Shown: positions 29,133 to 39,104 of the stretch, in pieces
How the letters are laid out: each line of letters starts with the position of its first letter
Position numbering within the stretch: the stretch's first letter is position 1
DNA from: Ectopseudomonas chengduensis
Lineage (GTDB): Bacteria > Pseudomonadota > Gammaproteobacteria > Pseudomonadales > Pseudomonadaceae
Direction of reading: 5' to 3'
Length of the DNA stretch: 64,000 bases
Assembly: GCF_015712065.1 (NCBI RefSeq)
Contig: NZ_JACFYZ010000017.1
Span: 20,709-84,708 of the forward strand
Notes under the pieces: generated by a model
The model's input: only the letters and a program-made list of their open reading frames with translations
Told to the model about the DNA's origin: nothing
The model's database searches: none
Position numbers and translations under genes: made by a program

Positions 29133-30194
29133 ATGTCCGTCAGCCTGCCGCCACGTGGCCGTGGTACCGCCAGCAATCCGCACAACCGTTATGCGCCGAC
29201 CCGTTCGGAGCAGGAAGACGACGGCTGGTATCAGGACGAAACGCCGCCTAGTCGCGCCACCGAAGTGCGCAAGGAGCAGGCGAAGACGGCGATCACCCGC
29301 AATAACTCACCGGACGTCGGCTTCGACCGCTCGGTGAACCCCTACCGTGGCTGCGAGCATGGCTGCATCTACTGCTTCGCCCGGCCGACTCACGCTTACT
29401 GGGACATGTCGCCGGGCATCGACTTCGAAACCCGCCTGATCGCCAAGACCAACCTGGCCGAACGCCTCGAAGAGCAGCTGCAGAAGCCCGGCTACGTGCC
29501 GCAACCGATCGCCCTGGGCATCAACACCGACGCCTACCAGCCCATCGAGCGTGAACAGCGCCTGACTCGCCAGGCCCTGGAAATCCTGCTGCGCTACAAG
29601 CACCCGCTGCACATCATCACCAAGGGTTCGCTGATCCTGCGTGACCTCGACCTGCTCAGCGAGCTGGCCAGGCACAACCTGGTCAGCGTGGCCTTCAGCC
29701 TGACCACCCTGGATGACGAACTCAAACGCATCATGGAGCCGCGCACTGCCGCCCCAGCGGCGCGCCTGCGTGCCATGCGCACACTGCATGAAGCGGGTGT
29801 CCCGGTCAGCGCCATCTGCGCGCCGATGATTCCGCAGATCAACGACATGGAGCTGGAAGCACTCCTGGAAGCCGCCCGTGACGCCGGTGCTCGTTCGGCC
29901 GGTTACGTACTGCTGCGCCTGCCGCTGGAGATCGCCGGGTTGTTCGAGGAGTGGCTGCAGGTGCACTTTCCGGATCGCGCCGCCCACGTGATGAGCCTGA
30001 TTCGCCAGAGCCGTGGCGGCAAGAACTACGACAGCCGCTTCGGCAGCCGCATGCGTGGCGAGGGCCTGTTCGCTGACCTGCTGGAGCAGCGTTTTCGTCT
30101 GGCGCGGCGCAAGCTCGGCCTGGATCAGCGAGGCAGCGTGGTGCTGGACTGTTCGCAGTTCTGCCCTCCAGGTGCGCAATTGAGCCTGCTCTGA
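29133..30194 (+). CDS. PA0069-family radical SAM protein (SOS-associated)
   Basis: A 353-residue protein carrying the radical SAM cluster motif as CEHGCIYC (CxxxCxxC) near residue 75, followed by the TIM-barrel stretch. It belongs to the PA0069 family, related to spore photoproduct lyase-like enzymes by annotation; the reaction is unproven. GGAG precedes the ATG at 29133. A LexA box lies directly upstream, and PA0069 is among genes reported as SOS-induced in P. aeruginosa. This supports a role in DNA damage repair. Confidence 0.9.
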   Translation: MSVSLPPRGRGTASNPHNRYAPTRSEQEDDGWYQDETPPSRATEVRKEQAKTAITRNNSPDVGFDRSVNPYRGCEHGCIYCFARPTHAYWDMSPGIDFETRLIAKTNLAERLEEQLQKPGYVPQPIALGINTDAYQPIEREQRLTRQALEILLRYKHPLHIITKGSLILRDLDLLSELARHNLVSVAFSLTTLDDELKRIMEPRTAAPAARLRAMRTLHEAGVPVSAICAPMIPQINDMELEALLEAARDAGARSAGYVLLRLPLEIAGLFEEWLQVHFPDRAAHVMSLIRQSRGGKNYDSRFGSRMRGEGLFADLLEQRFRLARRKLGLDQRGSVVLDCSQFCPPGAQLSLL

Positions 30195-30228
30195 CTTGGC
30201 AGCCCGTCTCGATATGTTAAAACGTGGC

Positions 30229-30320
30229 AGGGTCCGTACGAAAAGTTTCCGAGCGAAGGTCAGGCGAACCGTTTTTTAGCGAAGCATCACCGATGCGCAG
30301 GTATTTTTCGTACAGATCCT
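30229..30320. repeat. 92-bp element bounded by 16-bp imperfect inverted repeats
   Basis: Left arm AGGGTCCGTACGAAAA (30229-30244) pairs with the reverse complement of TTTTCGTACAGATCCT (30305-30320) at 14 of 16 positions. It has no coding capacity and ends 26 bp before mtlR. It could be a small MITE-like element or a transcription terminator/regulatory hairpin. Confidence 0.55.
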
Positions 30321-30346
30321 TCTTGAGGCATTGACCGACGACGACC

Positions 30347-31252
30347 ATGACCCGCACATCCCGCGTAGCCGACCCGTCCTACGAACTGATGGACGACCAT
30401 GAAGGCCATTCGCTGATCTACCGCCAGCACGGCTTTCCCTCGCCGCTGGTGCGCTGGCACTTTCACAAGGAATACGAGCTGCACCTGATCGTCGCCAGCT
30501 CCGGCAAGGTGTTCATCGGCGACTACATCGGCAATTTCTCCCCCTATACCCTGTTCCTCACCGGCCCCGGCCTGCCGCACAACTGGATCAGCCAGGTCGA
30601 GGAAGGTGAGGTAGTGGAAACCCGCGACATGCTGGTCAACTTCACCGATGAAGTACTGGAAAGCGGTACGGCGGTGTTCGCCGAGTTGAAGACCCTGCAA
30701 CCCTTGCTGGCCCGTGCGCAGTTCGGCATCGAGTTCCGCGACCCGCAGCTGATTCGCGAAGCTAGCGTGCTGATGGGCAAGATCGCCAACAGCCGCGGCA
30801 TCACCCGCCTGAGCCATTTCTTCATCCTCATGGAGCTGCTCGCCGGCAGCGAGGATTACCAGTTGCTCTCGGCCGTGACCTCTTCGGAGCTGGGCGACGA
30901 GCAGCATGTCGAGCGCATCAACCGGGCGGTGGACTACATCTTCCAGCACTACGCGCAGGGCATCAGCCAGGAGGAAGTCGCCGAGCACCTGGGCATGACC
31001 ACCACCTACTTTTCGCGCTTCTTCAAGCAGGCCACCGGGCGTGGTTTCGTCGAATTCGTCAATCGCCTGCGGGTGAGCAAATCCTGCGAGCTGCTGAGCA
31101 AAAGCGACAAGCCGGTGACCGACGTGTGCTTCGAGTCCGGCTTCAGCAATATTTCCAACTTCAACCGCCGTTTCCAGCAGCTCAAGGGCATGACCCCCTC
31201 CGGTTATCGCAAGCTGGCGGTGCAGCGCCTGACCGAGCAAAACCTGTACTGA
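30347..31252 (+). CDS. mtlR: AraC-family activator of polyol utilisation
   Basis: A 301-residue regulator. The N-terminal cupin sensing domain (VRWHFHKEYELHLIV) is followed by a C-terminal HTH pair (VAEHLGMTTTYFSRFFKQATG; VTDVCFESGFSNISNFNRRFQQ). It matches MtlR of P. fluorescens, the activator of the mannitol/arabitol/glucitol operon, and lies directly upstream of that operon in the same direction. The 228 bp between it and mtlE should contain its binding sites. Confidence 0.9.
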   Translation: MTRTSRVADPSYELMDDHEGHSLIYRQHGFPSPLVRWHFHKEYELHLIVASSGKVFIGDYIGNFSPYTLFLTGPGLPHNWISQVEEGEVVETRDMLVNFTDEVLESGTAVFAELKTLQPLLARAQFGIEFRDPQLIREASVLMGKIANSRGITRLSHFFILMELLAGSEDYQLLSAVTSSELGDEQHVERINRAVDYIFQHYAQGISQEEVAEHLGMTTTYFSRFFKQATGRGFVEFVNRLRVSKSCELLSKSDKPVTDVCFESGFSNISNFNRRFQQLKGMTPSGYRKLAVQRLTEQNLY

Positions 31253-31343
31253 ATCGGTAGTCCTCCCCTGCTCCGACCTCCTCTACACCCCCTCATGCCA
31301 GAGAGTTACACCCCTTACCGTGGCGGTTTCTCACTGCCCAAGC

Positions 31344-31373
31344 AGTGCAAAAAAGTATCGATCACTGTGCACT
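31344..31373 (+). promoter_or_regulatory. Candidate operator upstream of mtlE
   Basis: AGTGCA (31344-31349) and TGCACT (31368-31373) form a short inverted repeat. The overlapping CAGTGCA and CTGTGCA copies can also be read as direct repeats, as AraC-type proteins prefer. It is about 110 bp before mtlE. Assignment to MtlR is a guess. Confidence 0.35.
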
Positions 31374-31480
31374 CAAGGATTTGTTCGTGCAGGCCTGCGG
31401 GGGTGTAATCCGGCCCGAGCCAAACAAAAACAATAACGATCTTCCGCAGCCATACAGGCGCGGGAGAGGAGTTCACAAGC

Positions 31481-32791
31481 ATGAACAACTCGATCAAAGC
31501 CCTCGTTGCAGCCTCTTGCCTGTCCCTCACCCTGGTTGCTCAGGGCGCCGAAACCCTGACTATCGCCACGGTCAACAACAGCGACATGATCCGCATGCAG
31601 CGGCTCGCCAAGACTTTCGAAGAACAGAATCCCGACATCCGCCTGAAGTGGGTGGTGCTCGAGGAGAACATGCTGCGCCAGCGCCTGACCACAGATATCG
31701 CCACCCAGGGCGGCCAGTTCGACGTGCTCACCATCGGCATGTACGAAGCCGCATTGTGGGGCGAGAAAGGCTGGCTGGAGCCGATGACCGAACTGCCGGC
31801 CGACTACGACCTCGACGACGTCTTCCCCTCAGTGCGCGAAGGCCTGTCCGCCAAGGGCACGCTGTACGCCCTGCCGTTCTATGCCGAAGCCTCGATCACC
31901 TATTACCGCAAGGACCTGTTCGAGCAGGCCGGTCTGGAAATGCCCGAGCAACCGACCTGGGAGCAGATGGCCGAATTCGCCGGCAAGCTGCATCAGCCGG
32001 ACAAGGGCCAGTACGGCCTGTGCCTGCGCGGCAAGGCCGGCTGGGGCGAAAACATGGCGCTGATCACCACCCTGGCCAACGCCCACGGTGCGCGCTGGTT
32101 CGATGAGCAGTGGCAGCCGGAATTCACCGGCAGCGAATGGCAGAACGCGCTGAACTTCTACGTCGACAACATGAAGAAATACGGCCCACCCGGCGCCTCC
32201 AGCAACGGTTTCAACGAGAACCTGGCGCTGTTCAACAGCGGCAAGTGCGCGCTGTGGGTCGATGCTAGCGTCGCCGGCTCTTTCGTCACCGATACCTCGC
32301 AAAGCAAGGTCGCCGACGCCGTCGGCTTCACCTTTGCGCCAACCCAGGTCACCGACAAGGGCGCCTCCTGGCTGTACTCCTGGGCGCTGGCGATCCCTAC
32401 CAGCTCCAAGTCCAAGGACGCCGCCAAGACCTTCAGCGCCTGGGCCACCTCCAAGGCCTATGCCGAACTGGTCGCCGAGAAGGATGGCGTGGCCAACGTG
32501 CCGCCGGGCACCCGCGCCTCGACCTACAGCGACGCCTACATGCAGGCCGCGCCGTTCGCCAAGGTCACTCTGGACTCGCTGAAGAAGGCCGACCCGGCCG
32601 ACCCCAGCGCCAAGCCGGTGCCTTACGTGGGCATCCAGTTGGTGACCATTCCCGAGTTCCAGGCCATCGGCACCAGCGTCGGCAAGCTGTTCACCGCCGC
32701 GCTCACCGGACAGTTGCAACCGCAGCAGGCCCTGCAGGCCGCGCAGCAGAGTACCGAGCGGGAAATGAAGCGCGCTGGCTACCCGAAGTAG
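31481..32791 (+). CDS. mtlE: Polyol ABC transporter periplasmic binding protein
   Basis: A 436-residue family 1 sugar-binding protein. A signal peptide (MNNSIKALVAASCLSLTLVA, cleaved near QGAE) precedes LTIATVNNSDMIRMQ. It binds mannitol, glucitol or arabitol in the periplasm for MtlFGK. GAGAGGAG lies about nine bases before the ATG. It is the first structural gene of the operon. A REP-like hairpin separates it from mtlF. Confidence 0.92.
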   Translation: MNNSIKALVAASCLSLTLVAQGAETLTIATVNNSDMIRMQRLAKTFEEQNPDIRLKWVVLEENMLRQRLTTDIATQGGQFDVLTIGMYEAALWGEKGWLEPMTELPADYDLDDVFPSVREGLSAKGTLYALPFYAEASITYYRKDLFEQAGLEMPEQPTWEQMAEFAGKLHQPDKGQYGLCLRGKAGWGENMALITTLANAHGARWFDEQWQPEFTGSEWQNALNFYVDNMKKYGPPGASSNGFNENLALFNSGKCALWVDASVAGSFVTDTSQSKVADAVGFTFAPTQVTDKGASWLYSWALAIPTSSKSKDAAKTFSAWATSKAYAELVAEKDGVANVPPGTRASTYSDAYMQAAPFAKVTLDSLKKADPADPSAKPVPYVGIQLVTIPEFQAIGTSVGKLFTAALTGQLQPQQALQAAQQSTEREMKRAGYPK

Positions 32792-32809
32792 CCATTTTGC
32801 GGTCCCGTT

Positions 32810-32914
32810 GGGTGGGCCGGGCGGCGCTCCGCTTTAGCCCACCACGAACTCACGGTGAACCGGTGGGCTGAAGCCCACCCTACGGGCTAGAACGGAACTC
32901 CGCCCGGCCCACCC
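32810..32914. repeat. REP-like double hairpin between mtlE and mtlF
   Basis: The outer arms GGGTGGGCCGGGCGG (32810-32824) and CCGCCCGGCCCACCC (32900-32914) pair perfectly over 15 bp. An inner hairpin GGTGGGCT-GA-AGCCCACC spans 32862-32879. Its place between a binding-protein gene and its permease genes suggests it sets their expression ratio. Confidence 0.75.
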
Positions 32915-32967
32915 TACCGGCCGCCCACTTGCGTTACGCCACCCCCAATTCCGCCCTCGGAGGCATG

Positions 32968-33900
32968 ATGAATTCTCCGGCCATCGATACCCCCGCCGCG
33001 CAGGCCAGCACGCCGGTGGCGCGCAAGCCCCGGCGCCTGGCGCCCGGCTGGTTTCTGGTCAGCCCCTCGGTGGCCCTGCTGCTCATCTGGATGATCGTGC
33101 CGCTGGGCATGACCGTCTATTTCTCGCTGATCCGCTACAACCTGCTGTACCCCGGCGAGAACGATTTCGTCGGTCTGGAGAACTTCGAATACTTCGTCAC
33201 CGACGCCGCCTTCCTCTCCGGCGCTGGCAATACCGTATTGCTGGTGGGCAGCGTGCTGCTGATCAGCGTGGTGTTCGGCGTACTGATCTCGGCGCTGCTG
33301 GAGGCCAGCGAGTTCTTCGGCCGCGGCATCGTGCGGGTGCTGCTGATTTCGCCGTTCTTCATCATGCCCACGGTCAGTGCGCTGCTGTGGAAGAACCTGA
33401 TCTTCCATCCGGTGTCGGGGATTCTCGCCGCCATCTGGCAGTTCTTCGGCGCCCAGCCGGTGGACTGGCTGGCGCACCATCCGCTGTTCTCGATCATCAT
33501 GATCGTGTCCTGGCAATGGCTGCCGTTCGCCATCCTGATCCTGATGACCGCCATGCAATCGCTGGATCAGGAGCAGAAGGAAGCCGCGCGCCTCGACGGC
33601 GCCGGCCCCATCGCCATCTTCTGGCACCTAACCCTGCCGCACCTGGCGCGGCCAATTGCGGTGGTGGTGATGATCGAGACCATCTTCCTGCTCTCGGTAT
33701 TCGCCGAGATCTACACCACCACCAGCGGCGGCCCCGGCTACGAGTCGACCAACCTCGCCTACCTGATCTACACCCAGGCCCTGCTGCAGTTCGACGTCGG
33801 CATGGCCTCGGCGGGCGGACTGATCGCGGTGGTGATCGCCAACATCGCCGCCATCGTGCTGATCCGCATGATCGGCAAGAACCTGACCGACAAGCAGTGA
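32968..33900 (+). CDS. mtlF: Polyol ABC transporter permease 1
   Basis: A 310-residue MalF-type permease with six membrane helices and the cytoplasmic EAA loop seen as EQKEAARLDGAGPIAIFWHLTLP. Start: ATG 32968 sits four bases behind GGAGG; ATG 32965 is too close. It works with MtlG and MtlK to import polyols bound by MtlE. It follows mtlE after a 176-bp gap filled mainly by a hairpin element. mtlG starts 10 bp downstream. Confidence 0.92.
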   Translation: MNSPAIDTPAAQASTPVARKPRRLAPGWFLVSPSVALLLIWMIVPLGMTVYFSLIRYNLLYPGENDFVGLENFEYFVTDAAFLSGAGNTVLLVGSVLLISVVFGVLISALLEASEFFGRGIVRVLLISPFFIMPTVSALLWKNLIFHPVSGILAAIWQFFGAQPVDWLAHHPLFSIIMIVSWQWLPFAILILMTAMQSLDQEQKEAARLDGAGPIAIFWHLTLPHLARPIAVVVMIETIFLLSVFAEIYTTTSGGPGYESTNLAYLIYTQALLQFDVGMASAGGLIAVVIANIAAIVLIRMIGKNLTDKQ

Positions 33901-33910
33901 GGGCCCTGAG

Positions 33911-34744
33911 ATGCTGACGCTGAAACAATCCCGTCGCCTGCAGAGCCTGATCATCGGCGTCCTGGCCTGGGCGATCGCCGCGGTGATCTTCTTCCCGATC
34001 TTCTGGATGGTGCTGACCAGCCTGAAGACCGAGATCGACGCCTTCGCCACGCCGCCGCAGTTCATCTTCACCCCGACGCTGGAGAACTACCTGCACATCA
34101 ACGAGCGCAGCGACTACTTCGCCTTCGCCTGGAACTCGGTGCTGATCTCCCTCTCGGCGACGCTGCTGTGCATGCTCCTGGCGGTGCCAGCCGCCTACTC
34201 CATGGCCTTCTTCGAGACGCGACACACCAAGCGCACGCTGCTGTGGATGCTGTCGACCAAGATGCTGCCGCCGGTGGGCGTGCTGGTACCGATCTACCTG
34301 CTGGCCAAGCAGTTCGGCCTGCTCGATTCGCGCCTGGCGCTGATCATCATCTACACCCTGATCAACCTGCCGATCATCGTGTGGATGGTTTACACCTACT
34401 TCAAGGACATCCCTGTGGACATCCTCGAAGCGGCGCGCCTGGATGGCGCCACCACCTGGCAGGAGATCGTCCGCGTACTGCTGCCGATCGCTCGCGGCGG
34501 CCTGGCATCGACCATGTTGCTGTCGCTGATCCTGTGCTGGAACGAGGCGTTCTGGTCGCTCAACCTGACCAGCTCCGCCGCCGCCCCGCTGACCGCCCTG
34601 GTGGCCTCCTACTCCAGCCCCGAGGGCCTGTTCTGGGCCAAGCTTTCCGCCGTTTCGACCCTGGCCTGTGCGCCCATCCTGATCTTCGGCTGGATCAGCC
34701 AAAAACAACTTGTACGCGGCCTGTCCTTCGGCGCGGTGAAATAA
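33911..34744 (+). CDS. mtlG: Polyol ABC transporter permease 2
   Basis: A 277-residue MalG-type permease with six helices. Its EAA loop reads DILEAARLDGATTWQEIVRVLLP. It forms the inner-membrane channel with MtlF. GAGGG lies ahead of the ATG, 10 bp after the mtlF stop. The gene order E-F-G-K matches the P. fluorescens mtl operon. Confidence 0.92.
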   Translation: MLTLKQSRRLQSLIIGVLAWAIAAVIFFPIFWMVLTSLKTEIDAFATPPQFIFTPTLENYLHINERSDYFAFAWNSVLISLSATLLCMLLAVPAAYSMAFFETRHTKRTLLWMLSTKMLPPVGVLVPIYLLAKQFGLLDSRLALIIIYTLINLPIIVWMVYTYFKDIPVDILEAARLDGATTWQEIVRVLLPIARGGLASTMLLSLILCWNEAFWSLNLTSSAAAPLTALVASYSSPEGLFWAKLSAVSTLACAPILIFGWISQKQLVRGLSFGAVK

Positions 34745-34759
34745 CGGGAGACTTTCCAC

Positions 34760-35863
<1,104 letters not shown>

Positions 35864-35888
35864 CGCCGCTCCACCACGGGATTTTCAG

Positions 35889-37364
35889 ATGAAACTCAAT
35901 CGCCAGCAGCTTTCCCGGCTTGGAGGCGCCGTCGCGCTGCCCAGCTACACCGCCGACATGATCCGCACCGGCATCGCCCATTTCGGCGTCGGTGGTTTTC
36001 ACCGCGCCCATCAGGCGGTCTACACCGATGCCCTGATGAACCAGGGTCTGGCGCTCGACTGGGGTATCTGCGGGGTCGGCGTGCGCAGTGAAGACCGCGC
36101 CATGCGCGATGCTCTGGCCAGCCAGGATTACCTCTACACCCTGGTCGAACTGGGCGACGAGCCGAACCTGCCGGTGCGGGTGATCGGTGCGATCAACGAC
36201 ATGCTGCTGGCCGAAGAGTCGCCGCAGGCGCTGATCGACAAACTGGCCGACCCGGCGATTCGCATCGTCTCGCTGACCATCACCGAGGGTGGTTACTGCA
36301 TCGACGACAGCACCGGCGAATTTCTCGCCGAGCTACCAGCTATCCAGCACGACCTGCAACATCCCGAGTCACCCAAGAGCGTGTTCGGCTTTCTCTGCGC
36401 CGCGCTGGCCAAACGCCGCGCCGCCGGCATCCCGGCCTTCACCCTGATGTCCTGCGATAACCTGCCGCACAACGGCGATGTCACGCGCAAGGCGCTGCTG
36501 GCCTTCGCCCACCTGGCCGACCATGAGCTGGCCACCTGGATCGACCATCACGTGAGCTTTCCCAACGCCATGGTCGACCGCATCACGCCGATGACCAGCG
36601 CCGCCCATCGCCAGCAACTGGCTGAGCAGCACGGTGTCGAAGACGCCTGGCCGGTGGTCTGCGAGCCCTTCGTGCAATGGGTGCTGGAGGACAAGTTCGT
36701 CAGCGGCCGCCCGGCCTGGGAGACGGTCGGCGTGCAGTTCACCGACGACGTCACGCCCTACGAGGAAATGAAGATCAAGCTGCTCAACGGCAGCCACCTG
36801 GCGCTGACCTACCTGGGCTTTCTCAAGGGCTATCGCTTCGTCCACGAAACCATGAACGACCCGCTGATGCGCCAGTACGTCCGCACCTTCATGGACCTCG
36901 ACGTGACGCCGCAGCTGGCGCCGGTGCCGGGCATCGACCTGAACACCTACAAGGACACGCTGATCGAGCGCTTCTCCAACCAGGCCATCGCCGACCAGCT
37001 GGAGCGGGTCTGCTCCGATGGCTCGTCGAAGTTTCCCAAGTTCATCGTGCCCACCCTCAACCGTCTGATCGAGGACGGCCGACCGCTGGAGCGCGCGGCG
37101 CTGGTGGTCGCGGCCTGGGCGCTGTACCTCAAGGGCGTCGACGAGAACGGCACGCGCTATCGCATCCCCGATCCGCGCGCCGAGTTCTGCCAGGCGCTGG
37201 TGGCCGATGACGACAAGGTGCGCGAGCGGGTACTGGGCGTCGAGGCGATCTTCGGCACGGCGATCCCGCAGTCAGAAGCCTTCATCGCAGCCTTCGAGCT
37301 CTGTTACGACAGCCTGCGCAAGCTGGGCGTGCCCCGTACCCTGCAGACCCTGCTGGGCGACTGA
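35889..37364 (+). CDS. mtlD: Mannitol 2-dehydrogenase (polyol-specific long-chain dehydrogenase)
   Basis: A 491-residue NAD-dependent enzyme that oxidises mannitol to fructose and arabitol to xylulose. The N-terminal nucleotide-binding part contains GIAHFGVGGFHRAHQ. The catalytic K295, N300 and H303 are present in KIKLLNGSH at exactly the numbering known for the P. fluorescens enzyme (493 residues). The ATG at 35889 follows the mtlK stop by 25 bp. Its products are the substrates of the two kinases encoded next. Confidence 0.95.
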   Translation: MKLNRQQLSRLGGAVALPSYTADMIRTGIAHFGVGGFHRAHQAVYTDALMNQGLALDWGICGVGVRSEDRAMRDALASQDYLYTLVELGDEPNLPVRVIGAINDMLLAEESPQALIDKLADPAIRIVSLTITEGGYCIDDSTGEFLAELPAIQHDLQHPESPKSVFGFLCAALAKRRAAGIPAFTLMSCDNLPHNGDVTRKALLAFAHLADHELATWIDHHVSFPNAMVDRITPMTSAAHRQQLAEQHGVEDAWPVVCEPFVQWVLEDKFVSGRPAWETVGVQFTDDVTPYEEMKIKLLNGSHLALTYLGFLKGYRFVHETMNDPLMRQYVRTFMDLDVTPQLAPVPGIDLNTYKDTLIERFSNQAIADQLERVCSDGSSKFPKFIVPTLNRLIEDGRPLERAALVVAAWALYLKGVDENGTRYRIPDPRAEFCQALVADDDKVRERVLGVEAIFGTAIPQSEAFIAAFELCYDSLRKLGVPRTLQTLLGD

Positions 37365-37367
37365 GCC

Positions 37368-38867
37368 ATGTACCTCGGTATCGACTGCGGCACCCAGGGC
37401 ACCAAGGCGCTGGTGCTGGACGCAGGCAGCGGCCAGGTGCTCGGCGCCGGCAGCGCCAGCCACACGCTGCAGAGCGGCGCCAATGGCCGCCGCGAGCAAC
37501 AGCCGCAGCAATGGCAGGAGGCTTTCGAGCAGGCGACCCGACAGGCGCTGGCGGCTGCGGGCATCGGCGGCGAGCGGATTCTCGGCATCGGCGTGTCCGG
37601 CCAGCAACATAGCCTGGTGCTGCTCGATGAACAGGGCGCTGTGCTGCGCCCGGCCAAACTCTGGTGCGACACCGAGTCGACCCCGGAGAACCGGCGTCTG
37701 CTCGATCATCTCGGCGGCGAGGCCGGCTCGCTGCAGCGCCTGGGCGTGGCCATCGCGCCGGGCTACACGGTGTCCAAGCTGCTCTGGACCCAGGAGCAGT
37801 ACCCGGATGTCTTCTCCCGCATCGCGCATATCCTGCTGCCGCACGATTACCTCAACCACTGGCTCACCGGCCGTGCCTGCAGCGAGTACGGCGACGCCTC
37901 CGGCACGGGTTATTTCAACGTGCGCACGCGCAGCTGGGACCGCGAGCTGCTGAACTTCATCGACTCCAGCGGGCGCCTTTGCGACGCGCTGCCAGAGCTG
38001 ATCGAGTCGGATCAGCCAGTGGGCCGCCTCCGCCCGCAGATCGCCCGGCAACTGGGCCTGAACCCGGATGCCGTGGTGGCCAGCGGCGGTGGCGACAACA
38101 TGATGGGCGCCATCGGCACCGGCAATATCCGTCCGGGCGCGATCACCATGAGCCTGGGCACCTCCGGCACCCTCTACGCCTACAGCGATCAACCGATGAT
38201 CAGCCCGCATGCCCAGGTGGCGACCTTCTGCTCATCGAGCGGCGGCTGGCTACCGCTGATCTGCACCATGAACCTCACCAGCGCCACCGGGCTGATCCAG
38301 CAACTGCTGGAACTGGACATCCAGACCTTCGGCGAACTGGTCGAGCAATCGCCCATCGGCGCCGAGGGCCTGCTCATGCTGCCGTTCTTCAATGGCGAAC
38401 GAGTGCCGGCGCTGCCCAGCTCGCGCGCCAGCCTGCTGGGCATGGACAGCGACAACCTGACCCGCGCCAACCTGTGCCGGGCGGTGGTCGAGGGCAGCAG
38501 TTTCGGCCTGCGCTACGGCCTCGACCTGCTGCGCGCCAGCGGCCTGCAGAGCCAGACCATCCGCCTGATCGGCGGCGCGGCGAAGAGCCCGGTGTGGCGC
38601 CAGGTGATCGCCGACATCATGGGCACGCCACTGGTCTGCCCGCAGCACACCGAAGCCGCCGCGCTGGGCGCCGCGATCCAGGCCGCCTGGTGCCTGACGC
38701 CCGGAGCGGATCGCCAGGCGCAGCTGGCCGAACTGTGCGAGCGTTGCGTGTACCTCGATGCCAGCACGCAGACCCAGCCGGACCCGGCGCGCACGGCGCA
38801 GTACGAAATGGTCTATCAACGCTACCGCAAGCAGGTCAGCCTGCTGGCCGAGCGCACACCGGCGTGA
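37368..38867 (+). CDS. mtlY: Xylulokinase
   Basis: A 499-residue FGGY-family kinase that phosphorylates D-xylulose made from arabitol. It starts MYLGIDCGTQGTKALVLD, the phosphate-binding motif of this family, and later shows GGGDNMMGAIGTG and the C-terminal GGAAKSPVWRQVIADI. It lies 3 bp after the mtlD stop, a clear operon arrangement. Confidence 0.94.
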   Translation: MYLGIDCGTQGTKALVLDAGSGQVLGAGSASHTLQSGANGRREQQPQQWQEAFEQATRQALAAAGIGGERILGIGVSGQQHSLVLLDEQGAVLRPAKLWCDTESTPENRRLLDHLGGEAGSLQRLGVAIAPGYTVSKLLWTQEQYPDVFSRIAHILLPHDYLNHWLTGRACSEYGDASGTGYFNVRTRSWDRELLNFIDSSGRLCDALPELIESDQPVGRLRPQIARQLGLNPDAVVASGGGDNMMGAIGTGNIRPGAITMSLGTSGTLYAYSDQPMISPHAQVATFCSSSGGWLPLICTMNLTSATGLIQQLLELDIQTFGELVEQSPIGAEGLLMLPFFNGERVPALPSSRASLLGMDSDNLTRANLCRAVVEGSSFGLRYGLDLLRASGLQSQTIRLIGGAAKSPVWRQVIADIMGTPLVCPQHTEAAALGAAIQAAWCLTPGADRQAQLAELCERCVYLDASTQTQPDPARTAQYEMVYQRYRKQVSLLAERTPA

Positions 38868-38941
38868 GAACGTCTTGAGGGCACCTCCAAGAACCTAGGC
38901 AAGGCAGATAGTGCCGATGAGATAAGGCTATCAAAGCGGCT

Positions 38942-39020
38942 TTCGTAGGAGCCCCGCCCCGGGGCGAAGCCTTTCGAGTGCGCGCCACCCAGCTTCGAGG
39001 CAGGGCGCCGCTCCTACGAA
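38942..39020. repeat. REP-type hairpin between mtlY and mtlZ
   Basis: TTCGTAGGAGC (38942-38952) and GCTCCTACGAA (39010-39020) pair perfectly over 11 bp, with an inner GCCCCGCC/GGGGCG pairing. It is of the same GTAGGAGC family as the elements at 22764 and 48481. Confidence 0.75.
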
Positions 39021-39104
39021 TTCCCCGCCTTGGCGCTTAACTGATGGGCATCAGGCGTAGCAGGTGGTTTTTAGAGATGCCCGTTAACCGATATGGAGAA
39101 GAAC

